From VXNE01 sp965116625 (GTDB taxonomy: Bacteria; Pseudomonadota; Gammaproteobacteria; Pseudomonadales; Azotimanducaceae), in assembly GCA_965116625.1 (NCBI GenBank), contig OZ220717.1:1550001-1614000 (forward strand): a stretch of DNA of 64,000 nucleotides, read 5' to 3'. Shown piece by piece: positions 54,977 to 64,000 of this stretch. Within the stretch, counting starts at the first letter, position 1; each line of letters opens with the position of its first letter. The notes beneath the pieces are model-generated. The model worked only from the letters and a program-made list of their open reading frames with translations, was not told the origin of the DNA and made no database searches. A program made the position numbers and the translations under genes.

Positions 54977-55078
54977 CGCGTTGTTCCTGTTGCGGGACGG
55001 TCCACGTATCATGGCGTATGCCCGATGCGAACGAAAGAACCTCCGCCCGCGTTCGCGTCATCGACATGACCTGAACCG

Positions 55079-56308
55079 ATGGCAAGGCCCGGGGTCAGTG
55101 TCCGGTGGGCGGTCACGTTCGTCTTCATCACCGTCCTTCTGAACTCCATTGGCTTCGGCATCATCCTTCCGGTCCTGCCGGAACTCCTCGTCGACATCAC
55201 CGGAGACCCGGTACACGAAGCGGCGCGCTACGGAGGCTGGCTCGCGTTCGCGTACGCGTCGATGCAGTTCATATTCTCGCCGGTGGCGGGCAACCTTTCG
55301 GACAGGTTCGGCCGGCGACCGGTGCTGCTCGTGTCGTTGTTCGTGTTCGGCGTCGACTACCTCATCATGGGCCTCGCGCCCACGCTCGCCTGGCTGTTCG
55401 TCGGGCGCCTCATCGCAGGCACCTCCGGGGCAACTTACGGCATCGCGAATGCGTGCATTGCCGATCTGTTCCCTCCCGACAAGCGCGCCCAGAACTTTGG
55501 CCTGATCGGCGCGGCGTTTGGTGTCGGCTTCATCCTGGGGCCGGTGATCGGTGGTTTCCTGGGAGAGTTCGGGCCTCGCACGCCGTTCTTTGTTACTGCC
55601 GGGATCGCATTCGCCAATGTGCTGTTCGGCTGGCTGGTGATTCCCGAAACCCTGAAGGAAGAGGATCGCCGACCGTTTCGATTCGCGCGCGCCAACCCCC
55701 TGGGCGCGTTTCGCCAAGTGGGACAGTTTCCGGTGGTCACTGGAATCCTCGGTGCGTACTTCCTTTACATGCTGGCCCACGACTCGCTTCCGGCCGTCTG
55801 GTCGTTCTACACGATAGACCGCTACGGTTGGAGCCCGCGCGACGTGGGCTTTTCGCTGGGCGTCGTTGGTGTCTGCATGCTCGTCGTGCAGGGTTTCCTG
55901 ATCCGCAAGATCATCCCCCTATGGGGTTCGAAGCGCACCGCCTATGTCGGGCTCACACTGGCCATCGTGGCCTTTTTTGGCTATGCACTCTCGCCCGTCG
56001 GCTGGGCGATGTACATTTGGATCGTCATCGGTGCCGGCTCCGGGCTGATCATACCGGCGATGAACGGCATCATGTCCAGGCAGATTCCCGCCAACGCCCA
56101 GGGTGAGTTGCAGGGTATTCTCGGCAGCGTTGCGAGCAGCACGTTCATCATCAGTCCGGTCGTGATGACGCAACTGTTCGCCTTTTTCTCCTCGCCGGCC
56201 GCACCGGTCTACTTCCCGGGCGCGGCATTTGCCTTGGCGGGGCTTCTCACGGCTGGGAGTGCGTTGACGGTGTCGGTGGCACTGAGGCGGGCCTCCTACA
56301 CTGAATAG
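55079..56308 (+). CDS. MFS transporter, TetA-like (DHA1 family)
   Basis: This 409-residue, 12-helix proton antiporter has motif A between helices 2 and 3 (GNLSDRFGRRPVLLVSL), motif C in helix 5 (GLIGAAFGVGFILGPVIGGFLGE) and a first helix FVFITVLLNSIGFGIILPVLPELL, as in TetA and related drug exporters. The N-terminal Asp of TetA helix 1 is replaced by Ser/Gly residues, so tetracycline export should not be assumed. It is adjacent to the start of the Fn3/LVIVD protein. Confidence 0.87.
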   Translation: MARPGVSVRWAVTFVFITVLLNSIGFGIILPVLPELLVDITGDPVHEAARYGGWLAFAYASMQFIFSPVAGNLSDRFGRRPVLLVSLFVFGVDYLIMGLAPTLAWLFVGRLIAGTSGATYGIANACIADLFPPDKRAQNFGLIGAAFGVGFILGPVIGGFLGEFGPRTPFFVTAGIAFANVLFGWLVIPETLKEEDRRPFRFARANPLGAFRQVGQFPVVTGILGAYFLYMLAHDSLPAVWSFYTIDRYGWSPRDVGFSLGVVGVCMLVVQGFLIRKIIPLWGSKRTAYVGLTLAIVAFFGYALSPVGWAMYIWIVIGAGSGLIIPAMNGIMSRQIPANAQGELQGILGSVASSTFIISPVVMTQLFAFFSSPAAPVYFPGAAFALAGLLTAGSALTVSVALRRASYTE

Positions 56309-56338
56309 GGGGCTCTGCTGCTAGCAGTGGGATCAGAC

Positions 56339-58501
56339 ATGGATCGGGCCTTCAGGTATTTGCGGACAGTCTTGTTGTCGGTGACTGTGTTTGCCGGCAT
56401 CGGCGCGTCCGCAGGTGTTGGCGGGCAGGGAATCTCAAGCACTTCGGAAGTCCACGAGTTTGACCCGGGGACACTTTGGTGGGTGGAGCGCTCACGCTGG
56501 TGGCGCCAGGCGCCGGGCCAGCCGCTACCGCCGACGCTGTCTGCGATCTCGCAGGGCAGCTTGACGGTGTCCTGGGCAGCGCCGGAGAGCCCGGTGTTCG
56601 ATATCGTGGGCTATGACATCCAATACCGCGCGGAAGGGGATCCCGGTTATTCGCCGTGGGTCCACGAAGGCACGGCAACGCAGACGACAGTCACGGGCCT
56701 CCGGGACGCCACCGAGTATCGAGTACGGGTGCGAGCCGTGAACGCAATGGGGGCGGGGGAATGGTCGGCGGAGGCCAGAGGCACGCCATCGGATATGGTG
56801 CCCGGGTTCATCGAAGGCGAGAGCACAGAGCGGGAAATCGAGGAGAACGCACCGCCGAACGTGGCCATTGGCGATCCCGTCGTCGCGACGGTCAGTAGCG
56901 GCGTGCTGCGCTACAGCCTTTCGGGAGCCGACGCCCCGGAGTTTCTGATCGACGCTTCGAGCGGTCAGCTGCGTACCCGAGAGGGAGTCGATTACGACCA
57001 CGAGAGCCGGTCGAGCTACACGCTGGAGGTCGTGGCCTCGAACGCTCGCTCCGGCACGGGGCGCATCCGGGTCGGGATTGCGGTTCTCGATGTGGATGAA
57101 CCGCCAGGGAAGCCGGCTGTTCCGACCGTGTCGGCGTTCGGCTCTAGGGGACTGCAGGTGACGTGGAACGCGCCGGCGAATACGGGACCTGCGATAACGG
57201 GCTACGGGCTGGAATACCGTGCGAGCGGTGAAGCGGACTACCTTGATGTCCAGCACGATGGAACCGAAACGAGCGCGACGATCACGAATCTGGCGTCAGA
57301 GACCATCTACGAGATACGAGTTCGGGCGGAGAACGACGAGGGAATCGGCGAGTGGTCGGACACCGCCGAGCGCCGCACTCCTGGCACTGTTCCCTCGGCA
57401 GGGACGTGTACGAACGGCCGCGCAGGCGATTTTCCGTGCGATGGCATCTCGTTGTACAGCCGTGTCGCGCTGTCCCGGATGGGCGGAGGTGGCGGGAATG
57501 ACCTTTGGGGCTGGGCTGATTCGACGACCGGCCGCGAGTATGCCCTCATGGGCATGACCAACGGGACCGCCTTCGTGGATGTCTCAGACCCGGCGAGCCC
57601 GGTGTTTCTCGGGCGGCTGCCCACGCGGACCACGGCGTCCCTGTGGCGCGACATCAAGGTTTACGATGACCATGCGTACATCGTCGCGGACGGCGCCGGC
57701 GCGCATGGCATGCAGGTCTTCGACCTGACGCGCCTGCGGGGGCAGTCGGCATCCCGGACGTTCACCGCGGATGTCGTCTACGACGAATTCCGGCATGCGC
57801 ACAACCTGGCGATCAACACGGAGACGGGCTTTGCCTACGCCGTCAGCACGAATACCTGCGGAAGCGGTCTGCACATCATCGACATCAGAACGCCGGGCAA
57901 TCCGCGGTTCGCGGGGTGTCACTCCGGTGCCCGGACCCACGACACGCAGTGCGTCCTCTACCGCGGAGCCGATTCCGAGTATCGCAATCGGGAGATCTGC
58001 GTCAGTTCCAATGAAGGCCACCTGGAGGTGGTGGATGTCACCGACAGGTCGGATCCCGCGAGCCTCTCTTCCACGACGTATCCGCAGCTCGCCTACGTCC
58101 ATCAGGGGTGGCTGACGGAGGATCACCGGTTCTTTCTGCTCGGCGATGAACTGGACGAGACGAATTATGGCGTGCCAACGCGCACGCACGTGTTCGACAT
58201 GACGGACCTGGACGCGCCGGAGTACCTGTACGCGCATGAACTCGACACGCGCGCGACCGACCACAATCTGTATGTGCTCGGCGACCGCATCTTCGAGGCC
58301 AACTACACTTCGGGTCTGCGGGTACTGAGGTTCGGCAACCTGGCCGCGCGGGATATCGCCGAAGTTGCCTACTTCGATACGTTTCCGGAGAGCGACGATG
58401 CCACGTTCCGCGGTGCATGGAGCGTGTACCCGTACCTGCCGTCGGGCACGGTGCTCGTCAGCGATATTTCCCGCGGGTTGTTCGTTCTCTCAATGGAGTA
58501 G
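56339..58501 (+). CDS. Secreted Fn3/cadherin-like protein with LVIVD (choice-of-anchor B) domain
   Basis: This roughly 720-residue exported protein has a signal peptide (FRYLRTVLLSVTVFAGIGASAGVGG), a first fibronectin III domain (LSAISQGSLTVSWAAPESP to WSAEARGTPS), a cadherin-like repeat (EIEENAPPNVAIGDPVVA, DYDHESRSSYTLEVVASN), a second Fn3 (VTWNAPANTGPAITGY to WSDTAERRTP), then a large LVIVD propeller (GGNDLWGWADSTTGREYALMGMTNGTAFVDVSDPASPVFLGRLP, WRDIKVYDDHAYIVADGAG, HGMQVFDLTRL). The last part is the choice-of-anchor B type, but no C-terminal anchor is visible. A surface or extracellular binding role is likely. The ATG at 56339 is preferred to GTG 56327. Confidence 0.85.
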   Translation: MDRAFRYLRTVLLSVTVFAGIGASAGVGGQGISSTSEVHEFDPGTLWWVERSRWWRQAPGQPLPPTLSAISQGSLTVSWAAPESPVFDIVGYDIQYRAEGDPGYSPWVHEGTATQTTVTGLRDATEYRVRVRAVNAMGAGEWSAEARGTPSDMVPGFIEGESTEREIEENAPPNVAIGDPVVATVSSGVLRYSLSGADAPEFLIDASSGQLRTREGVDYDHESRSSYTLEVVASNARSGTGRIRVGIAVLDVDEPPGKPAVPTVSAFGSRGLQVTWNAPANTGPAITGYGLEYRASGEADYLDVQHDGTETSATITNLASETIYEIRVRAENDEGIGEWSDTAERRTPGTVPSAGTCTNGRAGDFPCDGISLYSRVALSRMGGGGGNDLWGWADSTTGREYALMGMTNGTAFVDVSDPASPVFLGRLPTRTTASLWRDIKVYDDHAYIVADGAGAHGMQVFDLTRLRGQSASRTFTADVVYDEFRHAHNLAINTETGFAYAVSTNTCGSGLHIIDIRTPGNPRFAGCHSGARTHDTQCVLYRGADSEYRNREICVSSNEGHLEVVDVTDRSDPASLSSTTYPQLAYVHQGWLTEDHRFFLLGDELDETNYGVPTRTHVFDMTDLDAPEYLYAHELDTRATDHNLYVLGDRIFEANYTSGLRVLRFGNLAARDIAEVAYFDTFPESDDATFRGAWSVYPYLPSGTVLVSDISRGLFVLSME

Positions 58502-58504
58502 GCC

Positions 58505-58681
58505 GTGGACGTGCCGACGGCGCGGCGCTGGGGCCAACTTACTGGTGCCATTGGCCATGAAGGTGCCGACCTTCTCATCGCCGCCACGGCACTCGAACAC
58601 GGACTGTCGGTGGTTACGAGAAACGTTCGGCACTTTCTGCCGACGGGTGTTGCGTTTGTCGATCCTTCCTATACGGAATAA
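58505..58681 (+). pseudogene. Truncated VapC-type PIN-domain toxin (C-terminal relic)
   Basis: Translation gives ARRWGQLTGAIGHEGADLLIAATALEHGLSVVTRNVRHFLP and ends in a stop at 58679-58681. This matches the last 55 or so residues of a VapC ribonuclease, including the third and fourth acidic positions (GADLLIAATA and the TRNVRHF end). The N-terminal half with the first catalytic Asp, and any vapB antitoxin, are missing because the frame is cut by the stop of the preceding gene. It overlaps the end of the molybdenum hydroxylase gene on the other strand by 13 bases. Confidence 0.85.
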
Positions 58682-60915
58682 CCCTCAAGCGAGATCGGCA
58701 GCGTGCGGATGCGCTCGCCGGTCGCGGCGTAGATCGCGTTGCACACGGCGGGTGCCAGAGGCGGCAAGGCCGGTTCGCCGAGTCCCGTCGGCGCGTAGTC
58801 GCTGTCGATGAAGTGCATGTCGACGTTCGGCGTGTGCGGCATTCTGAGGATCGGGTAGCTGTCGAGATTCGACTGCTGTACCACGCCGTCCTCGAACGTG
58901 ACGGATTGTCCCAGCATGGTGGACAGGCCGTCGACCACCGATCCTTCGACCTGGTTTTCGGCACCGCTCAGGTTGACGATCGGACCCACATCGGCTGCCA
59001 CCGTCACGTTGTGCACGGTGATCTTCCTGTTCGCGTCGACGCTGACGTCCGCGACTTCCGCAAAATGCCCGGCATGGCTGAAATAGAAGGCGAGTCCGAG
59101 GCCGCGCCCCTGGGGCATCTTCCGGCCCCATCCGGCTTTCTTCGCCGCGAGTCTGACCACGTCCGCCGCGCGACCCGTATGTAGCGAGCGGATATTGCCT
59201 TCATCCATCCACCGCGGTTCTCCGAGCACTTCCAGCAGCACCTCCAGGTGATCTCGGCCCGCCGCCACCGCCAGTTCGTCGAGGAAACCCTGCACCACGA
59301 AGCCGAACACGTTGGACCCGGGCGCGCGCCACGCGCCGCAGGGTGTCTTCCACTCGAGCGCCGTCTGCTCGATCCGGCAGTTGGCGAGAAGCCCTGCGGG
59401 GAACACGCCACGCGACATGTCTCCGCCGCTTACCGGCCGCCCGTCGCCGTGGGTGAACGTGATGAACCGGTCGCGCCAGCCGGAGATCCGGCCCTCGGCG
59501 TCCAGGCTTCCCTGCAGCTGGTGGAATCCGCCGGCACGGAACAGGTCGTGGGACATGTCGTCCTCGCGGGTCCACTGTAGCTTGATCGGTCCGCCGTAAT
59601 GCTTCGAGATGGCGGCCGCCTCGGTCATGAAATCGTTGTAAAGGCGGCGGCCGAAACCCCCGCCGATCCGGGTCTGGTGCACGGTCACTTTCGACGGGTC
59701 GATGCCAAGCACGCCGGCCACCGCCTTGATGCCGCTGTCCGGCGTCTGCGTCGGGGCCCACAACTCGACCGCGCCGTCGCGCCACCACGCGGTGCAGTTC
59801 TGCGGTTCGAGCTGGGCGTGGCTGACGAAGCGGTAGGTGTAGTAGGCGTCGAGCGTCGTGTCCGCATCGGCAAAAGCCGTATCGACGTCTCCGTCGTCCA
59901 CGACGCGCTTCTCCCCGGGAACGTGCCGCAGCGTTTCAGCCTTCCTGGCCGAATCGCTCCAGCTGTCCTGTGCGGCCCGGTCGAGGTTCCACTCGACCTC
60001 GAGCTCCCGCTTCGCGCGGATCGCGGCCCAGGTGGAGTCGGCCACGATGGCGATGCCGGGCAGCAGTTCGGCGAACTTGCCGTTGCCTTCGAGCGCGAAC
60101 ACATCGCGCACACCGGGCATTTTCGCGATCGTCTCGCGGTTGAAGGACGAGACGCCGCCGCCGACGGCAGGGCACTTCTGGTACGCGGCGTACTTCATGC
60201 CGGGCACGGCCTGGTCGATGCCGAAGAGCGGTTGGCCGCGTACCAGCGCGTCGTTGTCGACGCCGGTGATACGCGTGCCGAGCAGCCGGTAATGACGTCT
60301 GTCCTTGAGTTTGAGCGTGGAAGCGTCGGGAACCGGGAACTTTGCCGCAGCACTCGCCAGGTCCCTGTAGGGGATTCGCTTGCCGGAGGCTGCGTGAATA
60401 ACGACGCTGTCCCGGGTCGACAGTTCGGCAGGGGGGACGCGCAGCCGTCTTGCGGCGGCGGCGACAAGCATCGTCCGTGCTGCGGCGCCAGCCTGGCGAA
60501 GCGTATCCCAGTTCATCGGCACCGACGTGGAGCCGCCGGCGAACTGGGGTCCGAACGCTGCCCCGTCGATGGGTGCCTGCCGCACGGTGACGTCATCCCA
60601 GGCGGCGTCGAGTTCTTCGGCGATGATCATGGGCAGGGAGGTCTTGACGCCCTGGCCGATCTCGGGGTTCTTGGCGTACAGCAGGATGCCGTCTGCGTCG
60701 ATGCGAAGGAAGGCGTTCGGCTGCAGCGCGGTCGACGTCGCGTGCGCGGGCTTCGCCTTGAGCACGAAGCCGAGCATCAGGCCGCCACCGGCGACGCCGG
60801 TGGCCTGCATGAAGCGGCGCCGGGAGAACTTCGCCAACTCGGGGCAATGCATCCGTGCCGGGCGCGTGACGGCGTCAAAGACGGCATCCATGGCGGAGTA
60901 ACGTGAACCGCTCAT
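58669..60915 (-). CDS. Molybdopterin-binding subunit of an isoquinoline 1-oxidoreductase-type hydroxylase
   Basis: This 748-residue protein belongs to the xanthine dehydrogenase family with a Tat-type signal (SRRRFMQATGVAGGGLMLGF), so it is exported folded. Family segments include GVKTSLPMIIAEELDAAWDDVTV, TRIGGGFGRRLYNDFMTEAAAISKHYGGPIKLQWTREDDMSHD, and WRAPGSNVFGFVVQGFLDELA. The C-terminal GLGEPALPPLAPAVCNAIYAATGERIRTLPIS contains the catalytic Glu (GEPALPP). It pairs with the overlapping [2Fe-2S] gene. Substrates are N-heterocycles or aldehydes; the exact one is unknown. No cytochrome or XdhC-type chaperone lies in the window. Confidence 0.9.
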   Translation of the reverse strand: MSGSRYSAMDAVFDAVTRPARMHCPELAKFSRRRFMQATGVAGGGLMLGFVLKAKPAHATSTALQPNAFLRIDADGILLYAKNPEIGQGVKTSLPMIIAEELDAAWDDVTVRQAPIDGAAFGPQFAGGSTSVPMNWDTLRQAGAAARTMLVAAAARRLRVPPAELSTRDSVVIHAASGKRIPYRDLASAAAKFPVPDASTLKLKDRRHYRLLGTRITGVDNDALVRGQPLFGIDQAVPGMKYAAYQKCPAVGGGVSSFNRETIAKMPGVRDVFALEGNGKFAELLPGIAIVADSTWAAIRAKRELEVEWNLDRAAQDSWSDSARKAETLRHVPGEKRVVDDGDVDTAFADADTTLDAYYTYRFVSHAQLEPQNCTAWWRDGAVELWAPTQTPDSGIKAVAGVLGIDPSKVTVHQTRIGGGFGRRLYNDFMTEAAAISKHYGGPIKLQWTREDDMSHDLFRAGGFHQLQGSLDAEGRISGWRDRFITFTHGDGRPVSGGDMSRGVFPAGLLANCRIEQTALEWKTPCGAWRAPGSNVFGFVVQGFLDELAVAAGRDHLEVLLEVLGEPRWMDEGNIRSLHTGRAADVVRLAAKKAGWGRKMPQGRGLGLAFYFSHAGHFAEVADVSVDANRKITVHNVTVAADVGPIVNLSGAENQVEGSVVDGLSTMLGQSVTFEDGVVQQSNLDSYPILRMPHTPNVDMHFIDSDYAPTGLGEPALPPLAPAVCNAIYAATGERIRTLPISLEGYSV

Positions 60916-61385
60916 GTGGACTCTCCCATGTTCCCGGCGGCCTGCCTGATCGCCTTGCGTATCCGCAGGTAAGTGCCGCAGCGACAGATGTTGCCCGCCA
61001 TTGCGGCGTCGATCTCTTCATCGCTGGGGTCCGGATTGGATTGCAGGAGCGCGGTGGCACCCATGATCTGCCCGGTCTGGCAGTAGCCGCACTGGGCGAC
61101 GTCCAGGTCGATCCACGCCTGTTGCACGGGCGTCAGTTCGCCGTCGTCGGAGGCCAGCCCTTCTATGGTGGTGATACTCCGGCCAGCAGCGGCGGATGCG
61201 GGCACTGAGCATGAACGAACCGGTTCACCGTCCAACATCACGGTGCACGCGCCGCATATCGACACGCCGCAGCCGAACTTCGTTCCGGTGAGTCCCAGCG
61301 CGTCGCGCAACACCCACAAGAGTGGCGTCGAAGCCTCGTCGTCGCTGAGCTCGCGGAGCTTGCCATTCACTTTGAGACGCAACAC
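60912..61385 (-). CDS. [2Fe-2S] subunit of an isoquinoline 1-oxidoreductase-type hydroxylase
   Basis: This 157-residue subunit has the plant-type ferredoxin domain (LTGTKFGCGVSICGACTVMLDGEPVRSC) and the helical second cluster domain (CGYCQTGQIMGATALLQSNPDP, NICRCGTYLRIRKAI), giving all eight cluster cysteines. It passes electrons from the molybdenum site. It lacks its own signal and would be co-exported with the Tat-targeted large subunit. Its stop overlaps the large subunit start by four bases. Confidence 0.94.
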   Translation of the reverse strand: MLRLKVNGKLRELSDDEASTPLLWVLRDALGLTGTKFGCGVSICGACTVMLDGEPVRSCSVPASAAAGRSITTIEGLASDDGELTPVQQAWIDLDVAQCGYCQTGQIMGATALLQSNPDPSDEEIDAAMAGNICRCGTYLRIRKAIRQAAGNMGEST

Positions 61386-61402
61386 GGAATGCCCCCTGAT
61401 TG

Positions 61403-62461
61403 TCAGTTATCCATTTCCATCCCCCGCGGGACGCGGGGAGTATCGACGGCCTGGACGCGCCGCAGCATTTCCTGAAACCGTTCTTCCTGTTCCGGTGTCT
61501 CCCTCGGCATGTCAAAGGAGAGTCGAGACGCGTATTCGCGGTGCGTGCGCAGGAAATCGGGGAGCGCATCGTAGGTGCACGTCTGCGCGAGTTCCAGCAC
61601 GTCATCCGGTTTGACGGTATCCCGCATCTCCTCCCACCTGCCCTGGCGCGAAAGCACGTGGAGTTTCTGTCCAAGCTCGGTAAGCCCGTGCAGGTCGAGC
61701 ACCTTGTGGTAGGTCCGGGTGGAGCCGTAGAACGACAGGGGCCGTCGCATTTCCTCGACCTGCTGCTCGATCTCGCTGTCGTTGTCGCCGAGGATCAGGT
61801 AGCCGGTTGCACCGATCTCGACGTCGGCCCATGACCGGCCCGACCGCATCAGACCGGCGCGAACCGCGGGCAGGAGCGTCGTGCGCATGTACTTGTCCGA
61901 CATGATCCCGCCGTGGGGCATGACCACGTCGGCCACTTCGCCCGCCACCCTGGCCATTCCCGGACCGACTACTGCAACGCCCACGGGAGGCCGCTCGTAG
62001 TCGATAGGTCCGGGATTGAAATTGGGCGTCATCAGCGTGAATGTGTAGTGCTTGCCCAGGAACTCGGGTGGCGTTCCGTGCTGCCAGGAGTCCCAGACCG
62101 CGTGCATCATCTGGATGTATTCGCGCATGCGCGGCGCGGGCGCGGTCCAGGTTCCGCCGAAGCGGCGCTCGTTGTGGCCCTTGACCTGGCTGCCGAGGCC
62201 GAGGGTAAACCTTCCACTCGACAGGTGTTGAATGTCCCAGGCCTGCGTCGCGAGCACCAGGGGACTGCGTGGAAAGGCGATGGTGACCGAAGTCTGCAGC
62301 CGGATTCGCTCGGTGGCGGTTGCCGCGAGCGCCATGGTCAGCATGGAGTCGTGCGCGAGTTCGCCGCAGGTGACGCAGTCAAATCCTGCCGATTCGGCCG
62401 CCCGCGCCTGCGCCGGCACGTCGCCGGGCCAACCACGCCCGACGCCGATGATCACTTCCAT
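61403..62461 (-). CDS. LLM class flavin- or F420-dependent oxidoreductase
   Basis: This 352-residue luciferase-like TIM barrel starts with VIIGVGRGWPGDVPAQARAAESAGFDCVTCGELAHDSMLTMALAATATERIRL, the usual opening of this family, and contains TSVTIAFPRSPLVLATQAWDIQHLSSGRFTLGLGSQVKGHNERRFG. The group (sometimes named TIGR03617) is annotated as F420-dependent, but cofactor cannot be told from sequence alone. It is 17 bases upstream of the [2Fe-2S] gene on the same strand, so it is likely the first gene of that operon. Confidence 0.85.
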   Translation of the reverse strand: MEVIIGVGRGWPGDVPAQARAAESAGFDCVTCGELAHDSMLTMALAATATERIRLQTSVTIAFPRSPLVLATQAWDIQHLSSGRFTLGLGSQVKGHNERRFGGTWTAPAPRMREYIQMMHAVWDSWQHGTPPEFLGKHYTFTLMTPNFNPGPIDYERPPVGVAVVGPGMARVAGEVADVVMPHGGIMSDKYMRTTLLPAVRAGLMRSGRSWADVEIGATGYLILGDNDSEIEQQVEEMRRPLSFYGSTRTYHKVLDLHGLTELGQKLHVLSRQGRWEEMRDTVKPDDVLELAQTCTYDALPDFLRTHREYASRLSFDMPRETPEQEERFQEMLRRVQAVDTPRVPRGMEMDN

Positions 62462-62597
62462 CGAACTAAGATGCCATGTTCCGCTTCAGGCTTGCAATGT
62501 CCGAGTTCCGCAGACATTGAGGAGGACAGGATCCATCGGGCGAAATGCCTACAGGAAATACCGCAATCTGCCGTCTGGGCCGACACGAAGCGGCTGC

Positions 62598-62603
62598 TAG
62601 AAT
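62598..62603 (+). promoter_or_regulatory. -10-like element directly before a start codon
   Basis: TAGAAT ends six bases before the ATG of the repeat-bearing coiled-coil gene, with no Shine-Dalgarno between. It is consistent with a leaderless transcript, although the -35 region is not recognisable. Confidence 0.35.
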
Positions 62604-62609
62604 GACCCT

Positions 62610-63290
<681 letters not shown>

Positions 63291-63383
63291 GCGAACTCCC
63301 TCGCTGGGGAGGACATCGCGCCCGCGGGACGACCGCTTCGACGCGCCCCGGCAAGATGCCGGAGCGCATCGCGATAGAGCGGA

Positions 63384-63806
63384 TCAGTTGGCGGTCTTGA
63401 CCTCGATGGATCGCGCCCGCGCGTTCTCCCGCTTGGCGACGGAGATGGTGACGACGCCGTGTGCCGCCGTGGCCTCGATGGAGTCCTGGTCGGCGTCGTC
63501 CGGAAGCCGGAAGCTGCGGGCGAAACGGCCGTAGAGGCGTTCCGAGCGATGCATCCGCTCTTCGTCGTTCTCGCGCTCGTACTTGCGCTCGCCGGAGATG
63601 GTCAGCAAGCCGTCCTTGCAGTTCACCTCCACATCTTCGGGCACCACCGCCGGCAGTTCCACGTCGACGCGATACGCGTCGTTCAGTTCCCGCACGTCAA
63701 TGGCGGGCGTCCAGTTCGAGCCGCGCTCGCGGATGCCCGGCAAGACCGAACCGGGTCGGAACAGGTTTTCGAAGTCTCGAATCGGATCCCAGTGGACCAA
63801 GTTCAT
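63384..63806 (-). CDS. Small heat shock protein, Hsp20 family
   Basis: This 140-residue alpha-crystallin-type holdase starts MNLVHWDPIRDFENLF, the usual N-terminal arm. The crystallin domain runs from WTPAIDVRELNDAYRVDVELPAVVPEDVEVNCKDGLLTISGERKYE to RFARSFRLPDDADQDSIEATAAHGVVTISVAK (G-V-L/V-x-I motif), with a short tail. ATG 63806 has GGGAGT upstream; a longer frame to 63899 is not supported. The 194 bases upstream (63807-64000) hold its promoter region and no recognisable gene. Confidence 0.94.
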   Translation of the reverse strand: MNLVHWDPIRDFENLFRPGSVLPGIRERGSNWTPAIDVRELNDAYRVDVELPAVVPEDVEVNCKDGLLTISGERKYERENDEERMHRSERLYGRFARSFRLPDDADQDSIEATAAHGVVTISVAKRENARARSIEVKTAN

Positions 63807-64000
63807 GACGTTTACTCCCGTGTTGGTTTTCGTCAAACACGGATTTGGGGTTGCTGAATCTGGATTCCAAGTACTTGAAATCGGCACAAGAGTCCCCACG
63901 GGACGCGGTTTTTTCCGTCTTTTGGCGGGTGGCTTCAGATTCCCGCTGCGGCACCGGGGGCACGGGGGTCGGCGAAACCCCAGAGTGCGCCGCGTATGCG

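Noticed and set aside
55079..56308. Tetracycline resistance determinant
   Set aside because: The MFS protein is TetA-like in fold, but the helix 1 acidic residue and other Tet-specific features are not seen; many unrelated exporters look the same.

Overview
The window is high-GC, gene-dense chromosomal DNA, most likely from an uncultivated Gammaproteobacterium. The housekeeping layout supports this: dnaG-rpoD is followed by a CAU tRNA whose anticodon arm matches tRNA-Ile2 (the E. coli ileX position), mutY is followed by yggX, and there are pntAA/AB/B, acnA, cnoX and hisB-hisA. The many Fe(II)/2-oxoglutarate and phytanoyl-CoA-type dioxygenases, dienelactone hydrolases, a TRAP transporter, a Mo-hydroxylase and an LLM oxidoreductase suggest an oligotrophic or symbiotic heterotroph. 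That ecological reading is inference.

Layout. 1-1.5 kb: tail of a propeller-like protein and a zinc alcohol dehydrogenase. 1.6-5.9 kb: a minus-strand mevalonate operon (diphosphomevalonate decarboxylase, phosphomevalonate kinase, and one polypeptide fusing class II HMG-CoA reductase to mevalonate kinase). 6-9.5 kb: dienelactone hydrolase, sulfatase, VOC protein and HpcH-type aldolase. 9.5-12.6 kb: dctPQM TRAP transporter. 12.7-15.5 kb: proton-translocating transhydrogenase. 15.6-20.2 kb: CADD-type putative para-aminobenzoate synthase, GPH symporter, TauD-type dioxygenase, dienelactone hydrolase and an ATPase relic with repeats. 20.2-27.7 kb: M3 peptidase, PEGA/FGE-like membrane protein, a small beta protein, an aldehyde dehydrogenase and a large coiled-coil protein with a TonB-like end. 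27.75-29.28 kb: an intact insertion sequence with an 18-bp target duplication, inserted at the last codon of an outer-membrane-type gene. 30-38 kb: PhyH, beta-lactamase-like hydrolase, D12 adenine methylase, GST, cupin and aconitase. 38-46.6 kb: dnaG, rpoD, tRNA, a sterol-reductase-family membrane protein, two DNA glycosylases, an AT-rich segment with a DnaA box, cnoX and a peroxiredoxin. 47-53.7 kb: an alpha/beta hydrolase with cysteine nucleophile, a lipoprotein, a methyltransferase-HNH fusion, yggX-mutY, hisBA and another TauD. 53.7-64 kb: ST7-like TPR protein, VOC protein, TetA-like MFS, an adhesin-like Fn3/LVIVD protein, a VapC relic, an isoquinoline-oxidoreductase-type pair, an LLM oxidoreductase, a repeat-bearing coiled-coil protein and Hsp20.

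The most notable items are: (i) the HMGR-mevalonate kinase fusion within a three-gene operon covering the reductase, kinase and decarboxylase steps, with an ERG4/ERG24 sterol-reductase homologue in the same window; (ii) the single-gene methyltransferase-HNH nuclease fusion; (iii) the long-TSD insertion sequence that rewrites a host C-terminus; (iv) an origin-like AT-rich segment far from dnaA; (v) the CADD-type protein with every catalytic residue conserved; and (vi) -10-like hexamers 6-8 nt before several start codons that lack a Shine-Dalgarno sequence, suggesting leaderless mRNAs.

No database or computational search was run. Functions rest on recognising motifs in translated sequence. GC and skew statements are impressions, not measurements.
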